A DNA stretch of 64,000 nt from Actinomycetota bacterium. Its GTDB lineage: Bacteria > Actinomycetota > Geothermincolia > Geothermincolales > RBG-13-55-18. Within the stretch, counting starts at the first letter, position 1. Each line of letters begins with the position of its first letter. A program made the translations under genes and the position numbers. Of the stretch, positions 55,160 to 64,000 are shown piece by piece. The DNA lies in assembly GCA_016931915.1 (NCBI GenBank), contig JAFGDU010000062.1, forward strand, positions 1 through 64,000, given 5' to 3'. The notes under the pieces are model-generated. The model did no database searches. It was not told the origin of the DNA and saw only the letters and a list, made by a program, of their open reading frames with translations.

Positions 55160-56230
55160 CTAGTACTGCCCCAGAAGGCGCAGGTCGTTATCGAAGAAGT
55201 ATCTTATATCGGGCACGCCGTATTTCAACAGTGCTATCCTCTCTACCCCCATGCCGAAGGCGAAGCCGCTTATCGCCTCGGGATCGTATCCGACGTATTC
55301 GAAAACGTTCGGATCCACCATGCCGGCCCCAAGTATCTCCAGCCAACCCGTTCCCTTGCATACCCTGCACCCGGTTCCGCCGCAGATATTACAGGATACG
55401 TCGACCTCGGCGCTCGGCTCGGTAAAGGGAAAGAAATGGGGGCGAAACCTCACGCTGCGGTCCTCCCCGAACATCCGCTTGGCGAAGTGCTCCAGGGTTC
55501 CCTTGAGATCTCCCAACGTGATATCTTCGTCAACGGCCAGGCCTTCTACCTGGTGGAACATGGGTGAATGCGTCGCATCCGGGACATCGTGCCTGTATGC
55601 CTTTCCGGGAGATATGACGTAAAGGGGGGGCGGCGTCGTCTCCATCACCCTTATCTGCACCGGCGATGTTTGGGTGCGCAGCAGGACATCGTCGTATTCT
55701 CCACCCGGCATATCAACATAGAAGGTGTCCGAGAGAGACTTTGATGGGTGCCATTCGGGAGTGTTCAGGGCCTCGAAATTGTAGTAATCGAGCTCCACTT
55801 CCGGCCCCTCGACTACCCGGTAACCCATGCCGATGAAGATATCCTCGATCTCCTCTATGATCCTGGAGAGGAGGTGACGCGTGCCATACGGCATAGACCT
55901 CCCGGGGAGGGTGATATCCAGTCGCTGTTGCGAAAGCGTGCTTTCGAGCTCCTGTCTACGCAGTTTGTTGCCTTTTTCCTCCAGCGAACGCTCCAGCCAG
56001 GACTTCAGGTAATTGCCAAGGCGCCCTGCTCGCCGGCGCTCGTCCTGCGGCAGCTCCTTGATCCCCTGCAGCAATGCCGAGAGGCTGCCCTTACGGCCCA
56101 GGAAGTCCACGCGCACGCTCTCTATGGCACTCGAGTCCGCGGCGTTCTCCAACGCTATTGATGCCTCTCTGTAGATTGTGCCCAATTCGGGGTCTGCCGA
56201 TATCTCCTCGCGCAGCTCGTCTTCTGTCAT
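55160..56230 (-). CDS. pheS: Phenylalanyl-tRNA synthetase alpha subunit
   Basis: 356 residues, class II core. Motif 2 region is MFHQVEGLAVDEDIT and EPSAEVDV, motif 3 GFAFGMGVERIALLKYG. A four-Cys insertion CNICGGTGCRVCKGTGW is present, as in Bacillus-type PheS. The N-terminus is the usual coiled-coil tRNA arm. ATG 56230 abuts the methyltransferase stop with GGAGGAAAGGG upstream. Confidence 0.96.
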   Translation of the reverse strand: MTEDELREEISADPELGTIYREASIALENAADSSAIESVRVDFLGRKGSLSALLQGIKELPQDERRRAGRLGNYLKSWLERSLEEKGNKLRRQELESTLSQQRLDITLPGRSMPYGTRHLLSRIIEEIEDIFIGMGYRVVEGPEVELDYYNFEALNTPEWHPSKSLSDTFYVDMPGGEYDDVLLRTQTSPVQIRVMETTPPPLYVISPGKAYRHDVPDATHSPMFHQVEGLAVDEDITLGDLKGTLEHFAKRMFGEDRSVRFRPHFFPFTEPSAEVDVSCNICGGTGCRVCKGTGWLEILGAGMVDPNVFEYVGYDPEAISGFAFGMGVERIALLKYGVPDIRYFFDNDLRLLGQY

Positions 56231-57070
56231 CTAGCCCTTTCCTCCCTCGCTCTTCCCCTCGCTACGAATCCTTGCTATCTCGTATAAAAGTACCGCGGCT
56301 GCCGCCGACACGTTCAACGATTCAGCATGCCCTATGAGAGGGACGCGTACCATTCCGTCCACCATCGCCTCTTCTTCATGAGGTATTCCCCAGGCCTCGT
56401 TCCCCATGATCACGGCTACCTTACCCGGCCATTCCATCTCCCACATGCCGGTGCCGGAATGTGCGTCTGCACCCAATACGGCATACCCGTGTTTTCTAAG
56501 AGCCTCTATCACAGATGCTATGTCATCCCCAACGCATAAAGGCAGGTGGAAAAGGGAACCGGCGGTGCTGCGAACCGTCTTCGCGTTATACGGATCCGCG
56601 CTTTCAGCACATACCACCATCCCGCCCGCACCTGCGGCATCTGCAATCCTGACCATGTTGCCCAGATTACCCGGATCCCTCACCCGGTTCGCAACAAGGA
56701 TGGTCTCTGGTTTATCCCCCAACATGCGGTCCAGATCTACATGCACCAGTGGCGCCACGGCTACGATGCCCTGCGGTGTGACCGTAGCCGACAGGCTGTC
56801 TATCACTTCATCCGCAGCCGTGTAGCAGGGAACTGACAGCTTGCTCATTATGTCGGCATAGGCGGTCATCGCCTCAAAGCCCTTGCTGCTGCAGATCACA
56901 CATTCGGGGACGTATTTGGAGAGCAGAGCCTCAGCAACGCATTGCTGGCCTTCTACCAGGAACTTTCCCTCGCGGTAGCGGAAGTTCCTCTTCCGCAACC
57001 GACGGTACTGCCGTATGCGTTCGTTCTTCGGGCTCTCGATCACGCCAGACAGGCGAACCCCATCAGACAC
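56231..57070 (-). CDS. TrmH/SpoU-family RNA 2'-O-methyltransferase
   Basis: About 279 residues. Substrate-binding N-terminal domain then SPOUT knot: [32 protein letters not shown] and [21 protein letters not shown] are motifs 1-3. TsnR-like genes are often found between rplT and pheS. Start uncertain: GTG 57070 overlaps the rplT end, TTG 57082 lies further in, and GTG 57043 is also possible. Target RNA unknown. Confidence 0.9.
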   Translation of the reverse strand: MSDGVRLSGVIESPKNERIRQYRRLRKRNFRYREGKFLVEGQQCVAEALLSKYVPECVICSSKGFEAMTAYADIMSKLSVPCYTAADEVIDSLSATVTPQGIVAVAPLVHVDLDRMLGDKPETILVANRVRDPGNLGNMVRIADAAGAGGMVVCAESADPYNAKTVRSTAGSLFHLPLCVGDDIASVIEALRKHGYAVLGADAHSGTGMWEMEWPGKVAVIMGNEAWGIPHEEEAMVDGMVRVPLIGHAESLNVSAAAAVLLYEIARIRSEGKSEGGKG

Positions 57071-57449
57071 TCGCCTCCTCAACCTCTGGCTCTTTCTCGA
57101 GGTGATCCTTCGCCTTCTTTACCAACTCCGAGAAGGAGGCGGGATCGGATACCGCCATTTCAGCCAGGATCTTCCGGTTTACATCTACTTCCGCAAGCCT
57201 TAATCCCTGGATAAACCTGCTATAGGAAAGCCCGTTCTGCCTGGCTGCGGCATTGATGCGTGCTATCCAGAGTCGCCTGAAGTCTCTCTTCTTCGCGCGG
57301 CGGTCGCGATATGCATATTGCAGAGAGTGCATGACCTGTTCGTTTGCGCTGCGGTATGAACGGCTGCGTGCGCCACGATAGCCTTTGGCCATGCGCATTA
57401 TTTTCTTTTTTCTTTTTTTCCTGGCAACGGAATGCCTGGTTCTCGACAT
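57063..57449 (-). CDS. rplT: 50S ribosomal protein L20
   Basis: 128 residues, a little longer than usual due to an acidic tail ([11 protein letters not shown]). Basic start [20 protein letters not shown] and [20 protein letters not shown] are typical; [17 protein letters not shown] marks the C-terminal domain. L20 often represses its own operon in Gram-positive bacteria. Confidence 0.96.
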   Translation of the reverse strand: MSRTRHSVARKKRKKKIMRMAKGYRGARSRSYRSANEQVMHSLQYAYRDRRAKKRDFRRLWIARINAAARQNGLSYSRFIQGLRLAEVDVNRKILAEMAVSDPASFSELVKKAKDHLEKEPEVEEASV

Positions 57450-57502
57450 ATCTGTTCAGTCCTTTCCTGCATGTTATGGAACGCGGCTGCGTGAAGCGTA
57501 TT

Positions 57503-57700
57503 TCATCCCTGCCGCAGTAATTTATTTACGCTGCCTGTATCGCATGCCGATACCTCGGTCTTCGCGCGGTATCCACGCTTGCGACGGGCGTTCTTCTTGG
57601 AGAGGAGGTGGCTTCCGTAAGCCTTCCTCCTGCGTATCTTGCCTCCGCCGGTTATTTCAAACCTCTTGGCTGCTCCCCTGTGCGTCTTCATCTTTGGCAT
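57503..57700 (-). CDS. rpmI: 50S ribosomal protein L35
   Basis: 65 residues. [20 protein letters not shown] and [20 protein letters not shown] are characteristic. ATG 57700 lies inside the end of infC, overlapping by 44 bases in another frame, so initiation is probably coupled. 53 bases before rplT. Confidence 0.95.
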   Translation of the reverse strand: MPKMKTHRGAAKRFEITGGGKIRRRKAYGSHLLSKKNARRKRGYRAKTEVSACDTGSVNKLLRQG

Positions 57701-58232
57701 GCTTACCTCCGTCCTTTTTCGCCGTGGCCAACGGCGCCATGATCATCTGCATATTGCGGCCATCCAGCTTGGGATGTGTCTCCACCGTCCCGAGCTCCGC
57801 AAGCTCCTCGGCCAGCTGTTCCAGGAGCTGCTTCCCGAGTTCCGTATGGCTCATCTCCCTGCCCCTGAACATTATGGTCACCTTGACCTTGTAACCAGAG
57901 TTGAGGAACCTCTCTATGTGCTTTCTCTTGATCTCGTAATCGTGACGGTCGATCTTGGGACGCATCTTCATTTCCTTGTACACGACCACGCTCTGCTTCT
58001 TGCGCGCCTCCTTCATCTTCACCGTCTGCTCGTACTTGTACTTGCCATAATCCATGATCTTGCAGACCGGGGGCTGTGCCTGTGGCGCCACCTCGACCAG
58101 GTCCAGATCCATCTCCTCCGCCATCTCCAATGCTTCCTCGATGGACTTTATGCCTACCTGATCGCCCTCCGGACCTATGAGCCGTACCTCTCTGGCCCTG
58201 ATGCCCTCATTTACACGAACGTTCTTGTCTAT
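57657..58232 (-). CDS. infC: Translation initiation factor IF-3, apparent AUA start
   Basis: 191 residues. N-domain begins [19 protein letters not shown] and includes [18 protein letters not shown]; the C-domain includes [19 protein letters not shown]. The first canonical in-frame start is TTG 58130, which would delete 34 conserved residues. ATA 58232 lies eight bases after GGGAGG, exactly before the family N-terminus. Rare AUU/AUC/AUA starts are known for infC and let IF-3 repress itself. C-terminal Lys/Asp tail overlaps rpmI. Confidence 0.93.
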   Translation of the reverse strand: MDKNVRVNEGIRAREVRLIGPEGDQVGIKSIEEALEMAEEMDLDLVEVAPQAQPPVCKIMDYGKYKYEQTVKMKEARKKQSVVVYKEMKMRPKIDRHDYEIKRKHIERFLNSGYKVKVTIMFRGREMSHTELGKQLLEQLAEELAELGTVETHPKLDGRNMQMIMAPLATAKKDGGKHAKDEDAQGSSQEV

Positions 58233-58249
58233 CTGGCATCCCTCCCTGT

Positions 58250-58283
58250 AAAAAGAAAAGGACAGCGGTTTCCCCCGCTATCC
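58250..58283 (-). terminator. Attenuator terminator in the infC leader
   Basis: Minus strand GGATAGCGG pairs with CCGCTGTCC (58283-58275 with 58268-58260), six-base loop, followed by TTTTCTTTTT. It lies 18 bases before the infC start, between promoter and gene. An upstream GAGGCGG-TT-CCGC hairpin may be part of the switch. Resembles L20/IF3 leaders by position; the ligand is not proved. Confidence 0.75.
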
Positions 58284-58379
58284 ACGGGCCTTTGCTCTCA
58301 TGAACCCTGTCAGCACCTATACCGCAGGGTGAGAAGCGGAACCGCCTCTTCTTCACCTATTAGGCTTTTTCAAGGTTGA

Positions 58380-58408
58380 AGTATAGTGTATCGCCATACT
58401 ATAGGCAA
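58380..58408 (-). promoter_or_regulatory. Sigma-70-type promoter of the infC operon
   Basis: Minus-strand -35 TTGCCT (58408-58403), 17-base spacer, -10 TATACT (58385-58380). It begins just after the kinase gene ends at 58413 and gives a leader of about 140 bases. Confidence 0.65.
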
Positions 58409-58412
58409 TATG

Positions 58413-60656
58413 TCATCCCATTGCGGCTTCGCCCATATCGTTCGTCTTGTGCTGCCGTGAATCTGTCTGCGGGGCATGCAGGGGAAGGGTCAGGCTGAAG
58501 GTCGTGCCCTTCCCTTTGGTGCTGTTTACCCACATCTCACCCCCATGGGCCGTAACCAGTTGTCTGCTGATGGAAAGACCAAGCCCGGTTCCACTCTGCC
58601 TGCGTGTAGACGATGAATCTACCTGGTAGAACTTATCGAAGATACGCGGTAGATCCTGTGCGGATATCCCGATACCGTTATCGCTGATCTTCACCAGGCA
58701 GTGCCCGCCCGTCGATATGGCTTTGACACGTATGTCTCCGCCTTGCGGGGTGAACTTTATCGCGTTATGTATGAGGTTCATGAATACCTGTCCCAGCCTG
58801 GCATAGTCGCCACTGATCATGGGCAGATCTTCTGCCATCTCTACCCGCAGCGTTATGTGTTTTTCGTGTGCCAGATTGTCCAGTTGCTGTACGACTCCCC
58901 CTATCACTTCGCTCAGCATCAGCGGCTTGCGACATACTTCGATGATACCGGCTTCGATCCTGGAGAGGTCGAGAAGGTCGTTGATGAGCAAGGTTAGTGA
59001 CTCGGTTTGCTTCTGTACCACGTCCAGGTAGTGGCGCTGCTTTCCGGTCACCGGACCCACCCTTCCTGCCGCGATAAGGCGCACGAATCCCTTGATCGAG
59101 GTCAGGGGGGTCTTCAGCTCATGAGACACGATGGAGATGAAGTCGGACTTCATGCGGTCGAGTTCAACGAAATCCGTGATGTCATGCAGCAGGATCACGG
59201 CGCCTGCTGCCTTACCCTCGACATACGCAAGGGGCACCCAGAACACCTGAAAGATTATGGGTGGTTCGGTATCGATCACCATTTCGTTCTTCGCGCTTTG
59301 TCCGCATGAGAGCACCCCCTCCAGTGCCTCCTCCAGAGACAAGTCCTTGAATTCTATCGTGTAGCTAGAACGCTCGAAAATCTCTGCCAGATTCCGGTCG
59401 TAGTCCTCCTCCTCCAGGTCCATCAGCCTCGCGATAAAGGGATTTGCCAGCACCAGCCGGCCCTCCTGATCCAGCACCATCAGACCATCTGTAAGGCTGT
59501 TAATAATAGTCTCTATCTTCTTTTTATCCTCCAGCGTGGTCTGGTAAAGGGCGGCTTTCTCCAGGGCCAGTGCCGATTCGCTGGACAGGGTCAGCAACAA
59601 CCTTGCGTCGTCATCATCGAATGCCTCTCTGTCCCTGGAAAAACAGCAGAGTACTCCAATCACGCTGGAGCTGGCATAGAGGGGCACTGTTATCAACGAT
59701 GTAAATCCGACCCCGTTCATGAACTCCTGAAAACGCGGGTCCTCGTCCGGGTCTTTGAGGATTACGGGCAGGACCGCAGATGCCGAGATGTAAAGGGGGT
59801 TGTTCTCAGCCCCCGCGACGAACATCTCTGTTTCTCTATCATCCAGGCCGCGATAAGCCTTCACGTGGAGGAGCTCAGGGGTCTCCAGAAGCGATACGGC
59901 AATGGCGTCGTTTGGAACCAGGTAGCTGGCGTTGTCGAGAAGGATATCCATCATCTCCTCGTCATCCAACGTAGACGCGAACTTGAGTGACACTGCGTAG
60001 AGGGTCGATAACTCCCTGCGTTTCGTATCGGCCTGGTCATACAGAAGGGTAAGGGTCTGCTTCTCTCGCTCCTGCTCGCGAGCTTTGCTGATAACGAAGA
60101 ACCCTCCTAGAGCTATGATGAAATATATGGGAACGGCCATGGCCATGCCCTTGAGGGCTTCGAAGGTCACCGTCTCATAGGCAAGGGGCAGGAAATAGAC
60201 CGCGCACGTGATAGCGGTTATCAACATGGTCTCGAGCAATTCGAAGTATGCAGAAGAGAAGATGATCACCGTGAGGTAGAGCAGCGATATGCTGCTCTCG
60301 CTTCCTCCCGTCAGGTAGACCATCACTGCGACAAGTGCGTCCGTGGCGAGCAGGAGCATGAAGTATGCAACGGGGTGGTAACCCTCGTACGGGAAATAAT
60401 GGTGCCCCAGGAAAACAAGGATGGAAAGTGCTATGAACCCGTAGAAAACTGGCGATTCGCTGCGTTCGGAATATGGAAGGACGAAGACCAGGGTCGCGAC
60501 GATGATAGTCAGCCAGAACAGAGAGGCTATGAAGCGGGTGGATGTGAGAAGTAGCCTGACTCCCTCGCGATGCACACCCGCGCCGGAATCATGCGTTCTG
60601 TCTCCACCGCTCGCTCTCGCTTCCCTCGTACTCAAATCCTTACACCACCGTTTCAA
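58413..60656 (-). CDS. Membrane sensor histidine kinase with GAF and PAS domains
   Basis: 747 residues. Five or six membrane helices in residues 35-190, a GAF domain (about 215-375), a PAS domain (about 385-490), then the kinase: H-box SIVSHELKTPLTSIKGF, N-box NLIHNAIKFTP, G1 ISDNGIGIS and G2 GTGLGLS. TTG 60656 overlaps the stop of the response regulator gene and has a poor ribosome binding site, so a later start is possible. The signal is not known. Confidence 0.92.
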   Translation of the reverse strand: MKRWCKDLSTREARASGGDRTHDSGAGVHREGVRLLLTSTRFIASLFWLTIIVATLVFVLPYSERSESPVFYGFIALSILVFLGHHYFPYEGYHPVAYFMLLLATDALVAVMVYLTGGSESSISLLYLTVIIFSSAYFELLETMLITAITCAVYFLPLAYETVTFEALKGMAMAVPIYFIIALGGFFVISKAREQEREKQTLTLLYDQADTKRRELSTLYAVSLKFASTLDDEEMMDILLDNASYLVPNDAIAVSLLETPELLHVKAYRGLDDRETEMFVAGAENNPLYISASAVLPVILKDPDEDPRFQEFMNGVGFTSLITVPLYASSSVIGVLCCFSRDREAFDDDDARLLLTLSSESALALEKAALYQTTLEDKKKIETIINSLTDGLMVLDQEGRLVLANPFIARLMDLEEEDYDRNLAEIFERSSYTIEFKDLSLEEALEGVLSCGQSAKNEMVIDTEPPIIFQVFWVPLAYVEGKAAGAVILLHDITDFVELDRMKSDFISIVSHELKTPLTSIKGFVRLIAAGRVGPVTGKQRHYLDVVQKQTESLTLLINDLLDLSRIEAGIIEVCRKPLMLSEVIGGVVQQLDNLAHEKHITLRVEMAEDLPMISGDYARLGQVFMNLIHNAIKFTPQGGDIRVKAISTGGHCLVKISDNGIGISAQDLPRIFDKFYQVDSSSTRRQSGTGLGLSISRQLVTAHGGEMWVNSTKGKGTTFSLTLPLHAPQTDSRQHKTNDMGEAAMG

Positions 60657-61636
60657 TCTCTGCGACGCCGGTCGAAAACGAAGTTGCTGCCCTCCATGGA
60701 CTTGGCATATTTCTTCAACTCCGCGGCTATCTGCGCCACTTTTCCGGGATGATCAAGGTTGCGGTAAGTGTTGTGGGTGATAGCTATGCTTATGGTCATG
60801 ATGGGAAACTCGTTTATGTTCCCCTGGCGGTCGGTACTTACAATCGCTCCCCTTTCCCGGTCCTCGTTTTCGTAGTGTTCTGGAATGCGCCTGTCGAACA
60901 GCCGGATGATCTCCTGGGACAGGAGCGGCGCCCTCTCCATCTCGGTCACCACGATGAAGTCATCCCCCCCGATATGGCCTATGAAGTCCTCCGGATCGCC
61001 GTATTTATCAACTGCCTCGAGTATGGCCTCGGAAGTCATCTTTATCACACCACTTCCCGCATGAAATCCGTAACGGTCGTTGTATGCCTTGAACTCATCC
61101 AGGTCGATGTAACATACCGCGAACTTGAGCCCGGCGTTGATGCGCGATTCTATTGCCTCCTCTATAGCCCGGTTCCCCGGGAGCCCCGTGAGAGGGCTCG
61201 CCTCTCCGTCACGTATGGAACGGCGCAGGTGCATGCTTATCCTTGCTTCCAGCTCCAGGGGGTCGAACGGCTTGGTCATATAATCGTCCGCTCCCGTATC
61301 CATACCCCTTATCTTGTCCTCCAGAAGACCTTTGGCCGTGAGCAGGATGATGGGGATATGTTTGGTTAGAGCCTCGCCGCGTAGGCGCAGGCACACCTCC
61401 AGGCCATCGAGATCCGGCATCATAACATCCAGAACGACTATATCGGGCCTCTCCACTTCGCACATCTGCAAGGCTTCCATCCCGTCCCTTGCTTCCACGG
61501 TCTTGTATTTATCGCCGTTCAAGGTCTCCACGATGAGTTCGCGAATGTTGGGATCATCATCCACCACGAGTATCTTGTGCTGCTTTCTTTTTTCACCTCG
61601 CAGCGAGACCTCGCCCCTTAATATCTCGTCGAACAA
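60653..61636 (-). CDS. Response regulator with degenerate GGDEF domain
   Basis: 327 residues. The receiver domain (about 20-135) has ILVVDDDPN, phospho-acceptor Asp in IVVLDVMMPD and Lys in MTKPFDP. The C-terminal domain is GGDEF-like: SPLTGLPGNRAIEEAI, CYIDLDEFKAYND and GHIGGDDF, where GGEEF/GGDEF becomes GGDDF. Cyclase activity is therefore uncertain; it may bind GTP or c-di-GMP instead. TTG 61636 has GGAGGTG seven bases upstream. Coupled to the kinase gene. Confidence 0.9.
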   Translation of the reverse strand: MFDEILRGEVSLRGEKRKQHKILVVDDDPNIRELIVETLNGDKYKTVEARDGMEALQMCEVERPDIVVLDVMMPDLDGLEVCLRLRGEALTKHIPIILLTAKGLLEDKIRGMDTGADDYMTKPFDPLELEARISMHLRRSIRDGEASPLTGLPGNRAIEEAIESRINAGLKFAVCYIDLDEFKAYNDRYGFHAGSGVIKMTSEAILEAVDKYGDPEDFIGHIGGDDFIVVTEMERAPLLSQEIIRLFDRRIPEHYENEDRERGAIVSTDRQGNINEFPIMTISIAITHNTYRNLDHPGKVAQIAAELKKYAKSMEGSNFVFDRRRRD

Positions 61637-61734
61637 CCTGTCACCTCCAGGTCAGCCCATCCTCGGAACGAGGCTTTGAGCCGTCGCCGTCTTGTTATCC
61701 ACTTGCGGTTTTCCCTCCAGTGTGAGCGTTTCCA

Positions 61735-63735
61735 TCACCTCTCTATCGGGTCCTTACCAATATTATCCAGTATGCCGAGAAAGGCCTCCACTACCATCGG
61801 GTCGAATTGAGTGCCCGCATTACGCACGAGCTCGCTCCTGGCCTTTTCGAGGGACAGTGCCTGACGATACGGGCGGTCGGAACGCATGGCCTCGAAGGCA
61901 TCTGCCACGGAAAGTATGCGCGCGCAAAGAGGAATACCCTCTCCCTTCAGGCCCAAGGGATACCCACTGCCATCGTAATGCTCGTGGTGATGCAGGATGA
62001 TGGGACGCGGTCCTTGCAGGAACTCTACCGGCTCTATGATGCTGTCGCCCAGCAGCGGATGCGTCTTGACGTGTCTGTACTCCTCTTCCGTAAGGCTGCC
62101 CGGCTTGTTCAGAACCCTTCCAGCGATACCTATCTTGCCGATATCATGTAAGGTAGCGGCGTATTTGAGTTTCTGCTTATCCCTGTCTTCCAGGTTCATG
62201 GCTTCGGCGATAAGCAGAGCGTATTCCGTCACCCGCTCTGAATGGCCGTGGGTATAGGGATCCTTGACCTCGATCGCCTTTGCCAGTGCCTTTACGGTTG
62301 AGAAATAGCTCTTCTCTATATCCTCGTACAGGGCGGCGTTCTCTATGGCCATGGATGCCTGCGCAGCAATAGCCCTGACCACCTCGACATCCTCCATGTC
62401 AAGGTCCCCCGCCTCTCTGCAGGGATAAAACAGTGCAAAAAAGCCCGTCAGCTGCTCTTTCGATCTCAAGGGGAAGACGAAGACGAGATCGACTCCGTGC
62501 TCCTCTAATACATCCGTATGAAACAGGCACTCCGCCTGCGATGGTGGAAGGGCTACGGGCTCGCCGCTTCGCAATTCCTTCAGCTCCCTGGCATTCACCC
62601 CTTCTATACTGAACCCGGCCCTTACGTCTCCTCCCCTCCAACCTTCCTCGATAAAACCATAGCTGGCGGCAGGGACGAAACGCCCCGCCTCATCCTCTTG
62701 TAAGTAGATGGCACACATCACGACCCCGCACAGGTCCACGGTCATCTGTACTACCTTGAGGAGGATCTCACGCAGGTCCAAGGTCGAATTAATCGCCCTG
62801 GTTATCTCGAGCAATGCCACCATCTCTTTGATCTTGCGCTGCTCGCGTGCATGCAGGCTGGCGTTCTCCAGGGCTACGGCAAGACGGTTTGCGAAACGCC
62901 CCGCGACCTCTATCTCCTCGGGCGAGAAAACCCTACGTTCGGGGCCACCACAGAGATAGACTATTCCCGTGGTACGCCCCCTGACGATCATGGGAAGGAG
63001 CAGGACCGCATTTCCCCCCCCCATCGCCTTCAAGCCGCCGAGGCTCGATACATCCTCCCCGTAGCCCTCCCAGTAGGGTTCTCCCAGCTCAAATAGGTTT
63101 AAGGCCGCATGGCCTTTCAATTCCAGAACCGTTAGATCGTCGCTTGATGTTGCGAGTTCACCCGCCTTCACTCTCAAACGGCGATCGGTGTCGACGGACA
63201 TGATGGCACCCCTATCCATGTGCAGGAGTTCCTTCAGCCTGTCGATGCCCAGCCTGGTCAAGGTAATCGGGTCCAGCGTAGCCGCTATGGTATCCGGAAA
63301 ACGGTCCGCCTCGCGCAGTTCCCGTGTCAGTCTTGCCCGTTTCCGGCCCTCGGCGTCCATGAATGACTCGAAGATCTTCGCCTGCGCCTGCAGCAACCTG
63401 CCGCTAATCCTGCTCAGTTCGGCCCTGTCGCTCTTGCCATCCAGATGTTCGAAGATACTGGCTATAAGTGCCCGCCAGAGCCCCTCAGCCGAGTTCCACG
63501 TCATACCGTTGTCCGACAGGTAGCCTGCGACCACCTTCAGACCTTTTTCCGCAGCCGCATTATCGCTATCTTCATCGTCTATTACGTAATCCAGAAGCGC
63601 TGCGATGGTCTTGCGTGAGTCCAACCCGTTGCGGTTCTCGTTCTTGATTTCCGGCAATATCAAAGCATCGAGAGCCCGCGACAGCACGGACTCCCGCTCC
63701 TCTTTGAGCAGGTCTTTTCCAGCCTTGCTGGCCAT
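61735..63735 (-). CDS. GAF-GAF-HD-GYP phosphodiesterase-like protein
   Basis: About 666 residues. An unassigned helical N-terminus (1-150), two GAF domains (about 160-310 and 335-490), then HD-GYP (about 500-660). Metal and signature residues include HGHSERVTEYA, LHDIGKIGI and HHHEHYDGSGYP, so it should hydrolyse cyclic-di-GMP. ATG 63735 is preferred but its ribosome binding site is weak; an open frame extends to 63807. 98 bases separate it from the response regulator, suggesting one signalling operon. Confidence 0.92.
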   Translation of the reverse strand: MASKAGKDLLKEERESVLSRALDALILPEIKNENRNGLDSRKTIAALLDYVIDDEDSDNAAAEKGLKVVAGYLSDNGMTWNSAEGLWRALIASIFEHLDGKSDRAELSRISGRLLQAQAKIFESFMDAEGRKRARLTRELREADRFPDTIAATLDPITLTRLGIDRLKELLHMDRGAIMSVDTDRRLRVKAGELATSSDDLTVLELKGHAALNLFELGEPYWEGYGEDVSSLGGLKAMGGGNAVLLLPMIVRGRTTGIVYLCGGPERRVFSPEEIEVAGRFANRLAVALENASLHAREQRKIKEMVALLEITRAINSTLDLREILLKVVQMTVDLCGVVMCAIYLQEDEAGRFVPAASYGFIEEGWRGGDVRAGFSIEGVNARELKELRSGEPVALPPSQAECLFHTDVLEEHGVDLVFVFPLRSKEQLTGFFALFYPCREAGDLDMEDVEVVRAIAAQASMAIENAALYEDIEKSYFSTVKALAKAIEVKDPYTHGHSERVTEYALLIAEAMNLEDRDKQKLKYAATLHDIGKIGIAGRVLNKPGSLTEEEYRHVKTHPLLGDSIIEPVEFLQGPRPIILHHHEHYDGSGYPLGLKGEGIPLCARILSVADAFEAMRSDRPYRQALSLEKARSELVRNAGTQFDPMVVEAFLGILDNIGKDPIER

Positions 63736-63888
63736 GACAGCGTTAATTCTCCAGCGTCCTACATAAGCATGGTTTACAGTATGAGTATCGGCATAGGGGC
63801 ATGGCATTCTTAACCGCAGCTACGGGGCCTGTTTGCCCCATCCGTGCGAGCAATCCTCTATGCCTGTTTGCACCTTCGCTTCGCCACG

Positions 63889-63964
63889 GCACAGGCATCG
63901 CGAAAGCCAGGTTTTTTGCGAAGCTGAAAACCGTATCGAGGAGCCTGTTACGAAGCAAGCCGGA
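63889..63964. repeat. Dispersed hairpin repeat, copy 2
   Basis: Matches 52104-52180. The hairpin here is GGTTTTTTGC-GAA-GCTGAAAACC (63910-63932). The outer pairs are swapped relative to copy 1 (CC/GG became GG/CC), keeping the stem. Followed by CGTAT, CGAGGAG and GCAAGCC as in copy 1. It lies in the 265-base stretch after the HD-GYP gene's start, at the window edge. Confidence 0.7.
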
Positions 63965-64000
63965 CCTGATACCCGCATTCTATCCCTGGAGGCCTGGCAC

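Noticed and set aside
63743-63958. 71-codon minus-strand frame at the window end
   Set aside because: It runs through the dispersed repeat and has no family similarity.

Overview
The window looks like a chromosomal segment of a Gram-positive-type bacterium, most likely a deep-branching actinobacterium. The argument is gene order and content: polA beside rpsA; dnaE, rluD, lspA, a DksA-like gene, ileS, divIVA, yggT, sepF and yggS in one run; hrcA-dnaJ-rsmE ... phoH-HD-ybeY-corC; infC-rpmI-rplT-trmH-pheS-pheT; and a CIRCE/HrcA system. GC content is high by eye, and TTG or GTG starts are very common. Nearly every gene is on the minus strand. No insertion sequence, prophage or CRISPR array was seen.

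Layout. 1-1277: 5' part of rpsA (minus, runs off the window). 1813-5134: a plus-strand operon with two DUF35 OB-fold proteins around two thiolase-fold proteins, ending at a terminator. 5194-8157: polA and a tRNA-Leu(CAA). 8212-10074: small zinc-ribbon membrane proteins of unknown role. 10333-19914: histidine genes (hisD-B-H-A-F and hisI) split by a complete branched-chain amino acid type ABC transporter (livK-H-M-G-F). 19988-24462: dnaE and a divergent Fe-S PD-(D/E)XK nuclease. 24505-26400: two related winged-helix proteins, one with a GAF domain. 26546-32679: rluD, lgt, lspA, DksA-like gene, ileS and a divergent DUF167 gene. 32794-34376: a ferredoxin-like protein and a repeat-rich intergenic region. 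34377-39526: envelope and division genes (divIVA, yggT, proC, sepF, yggS, mgtC, acyP, pgeF). 39513-49059: corC, ybeY, pgpH-like HD phosphodiesterase, phoH, HIT, mtaB, rsmE, dnaJ and hrcA, behind a CIRCE-controlled promoter. 49122-52042: hemW and lepA. 52355-52618: rpsT (plus). 52733-58232: pheT, pheS, an RNA methyltransferase, rplT, rpmI and infC behind an attenuator. 58413-63735: a sensor kinase, a response regulator-GGDEF protein and a GAF/HD-GYP protein.

The least ordinary parts are non-coding. The livK-livH gap can form two competing RNA structures, one of which hides the livH ribosome binding site. Between divIVA and the ferredoxin gene lie seven copies of one GC-rich repeat, three in one orientation and four in the other. 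A hairpin-containing dispersed repeat occurs near 52.1 kb and 63.9 kb, with base-pair swaps that keep the stem. infC seems to start at AUA behind an intrinsic-terminator leader. The hrcA ribosome binding site lies inside the CIRCE loop. In the coding part, both thiolase-fold proteins of the plus-strand operon lack the usual nucleophilic cysteine. All starts and functions are read from sequence alone; no database search was possible.
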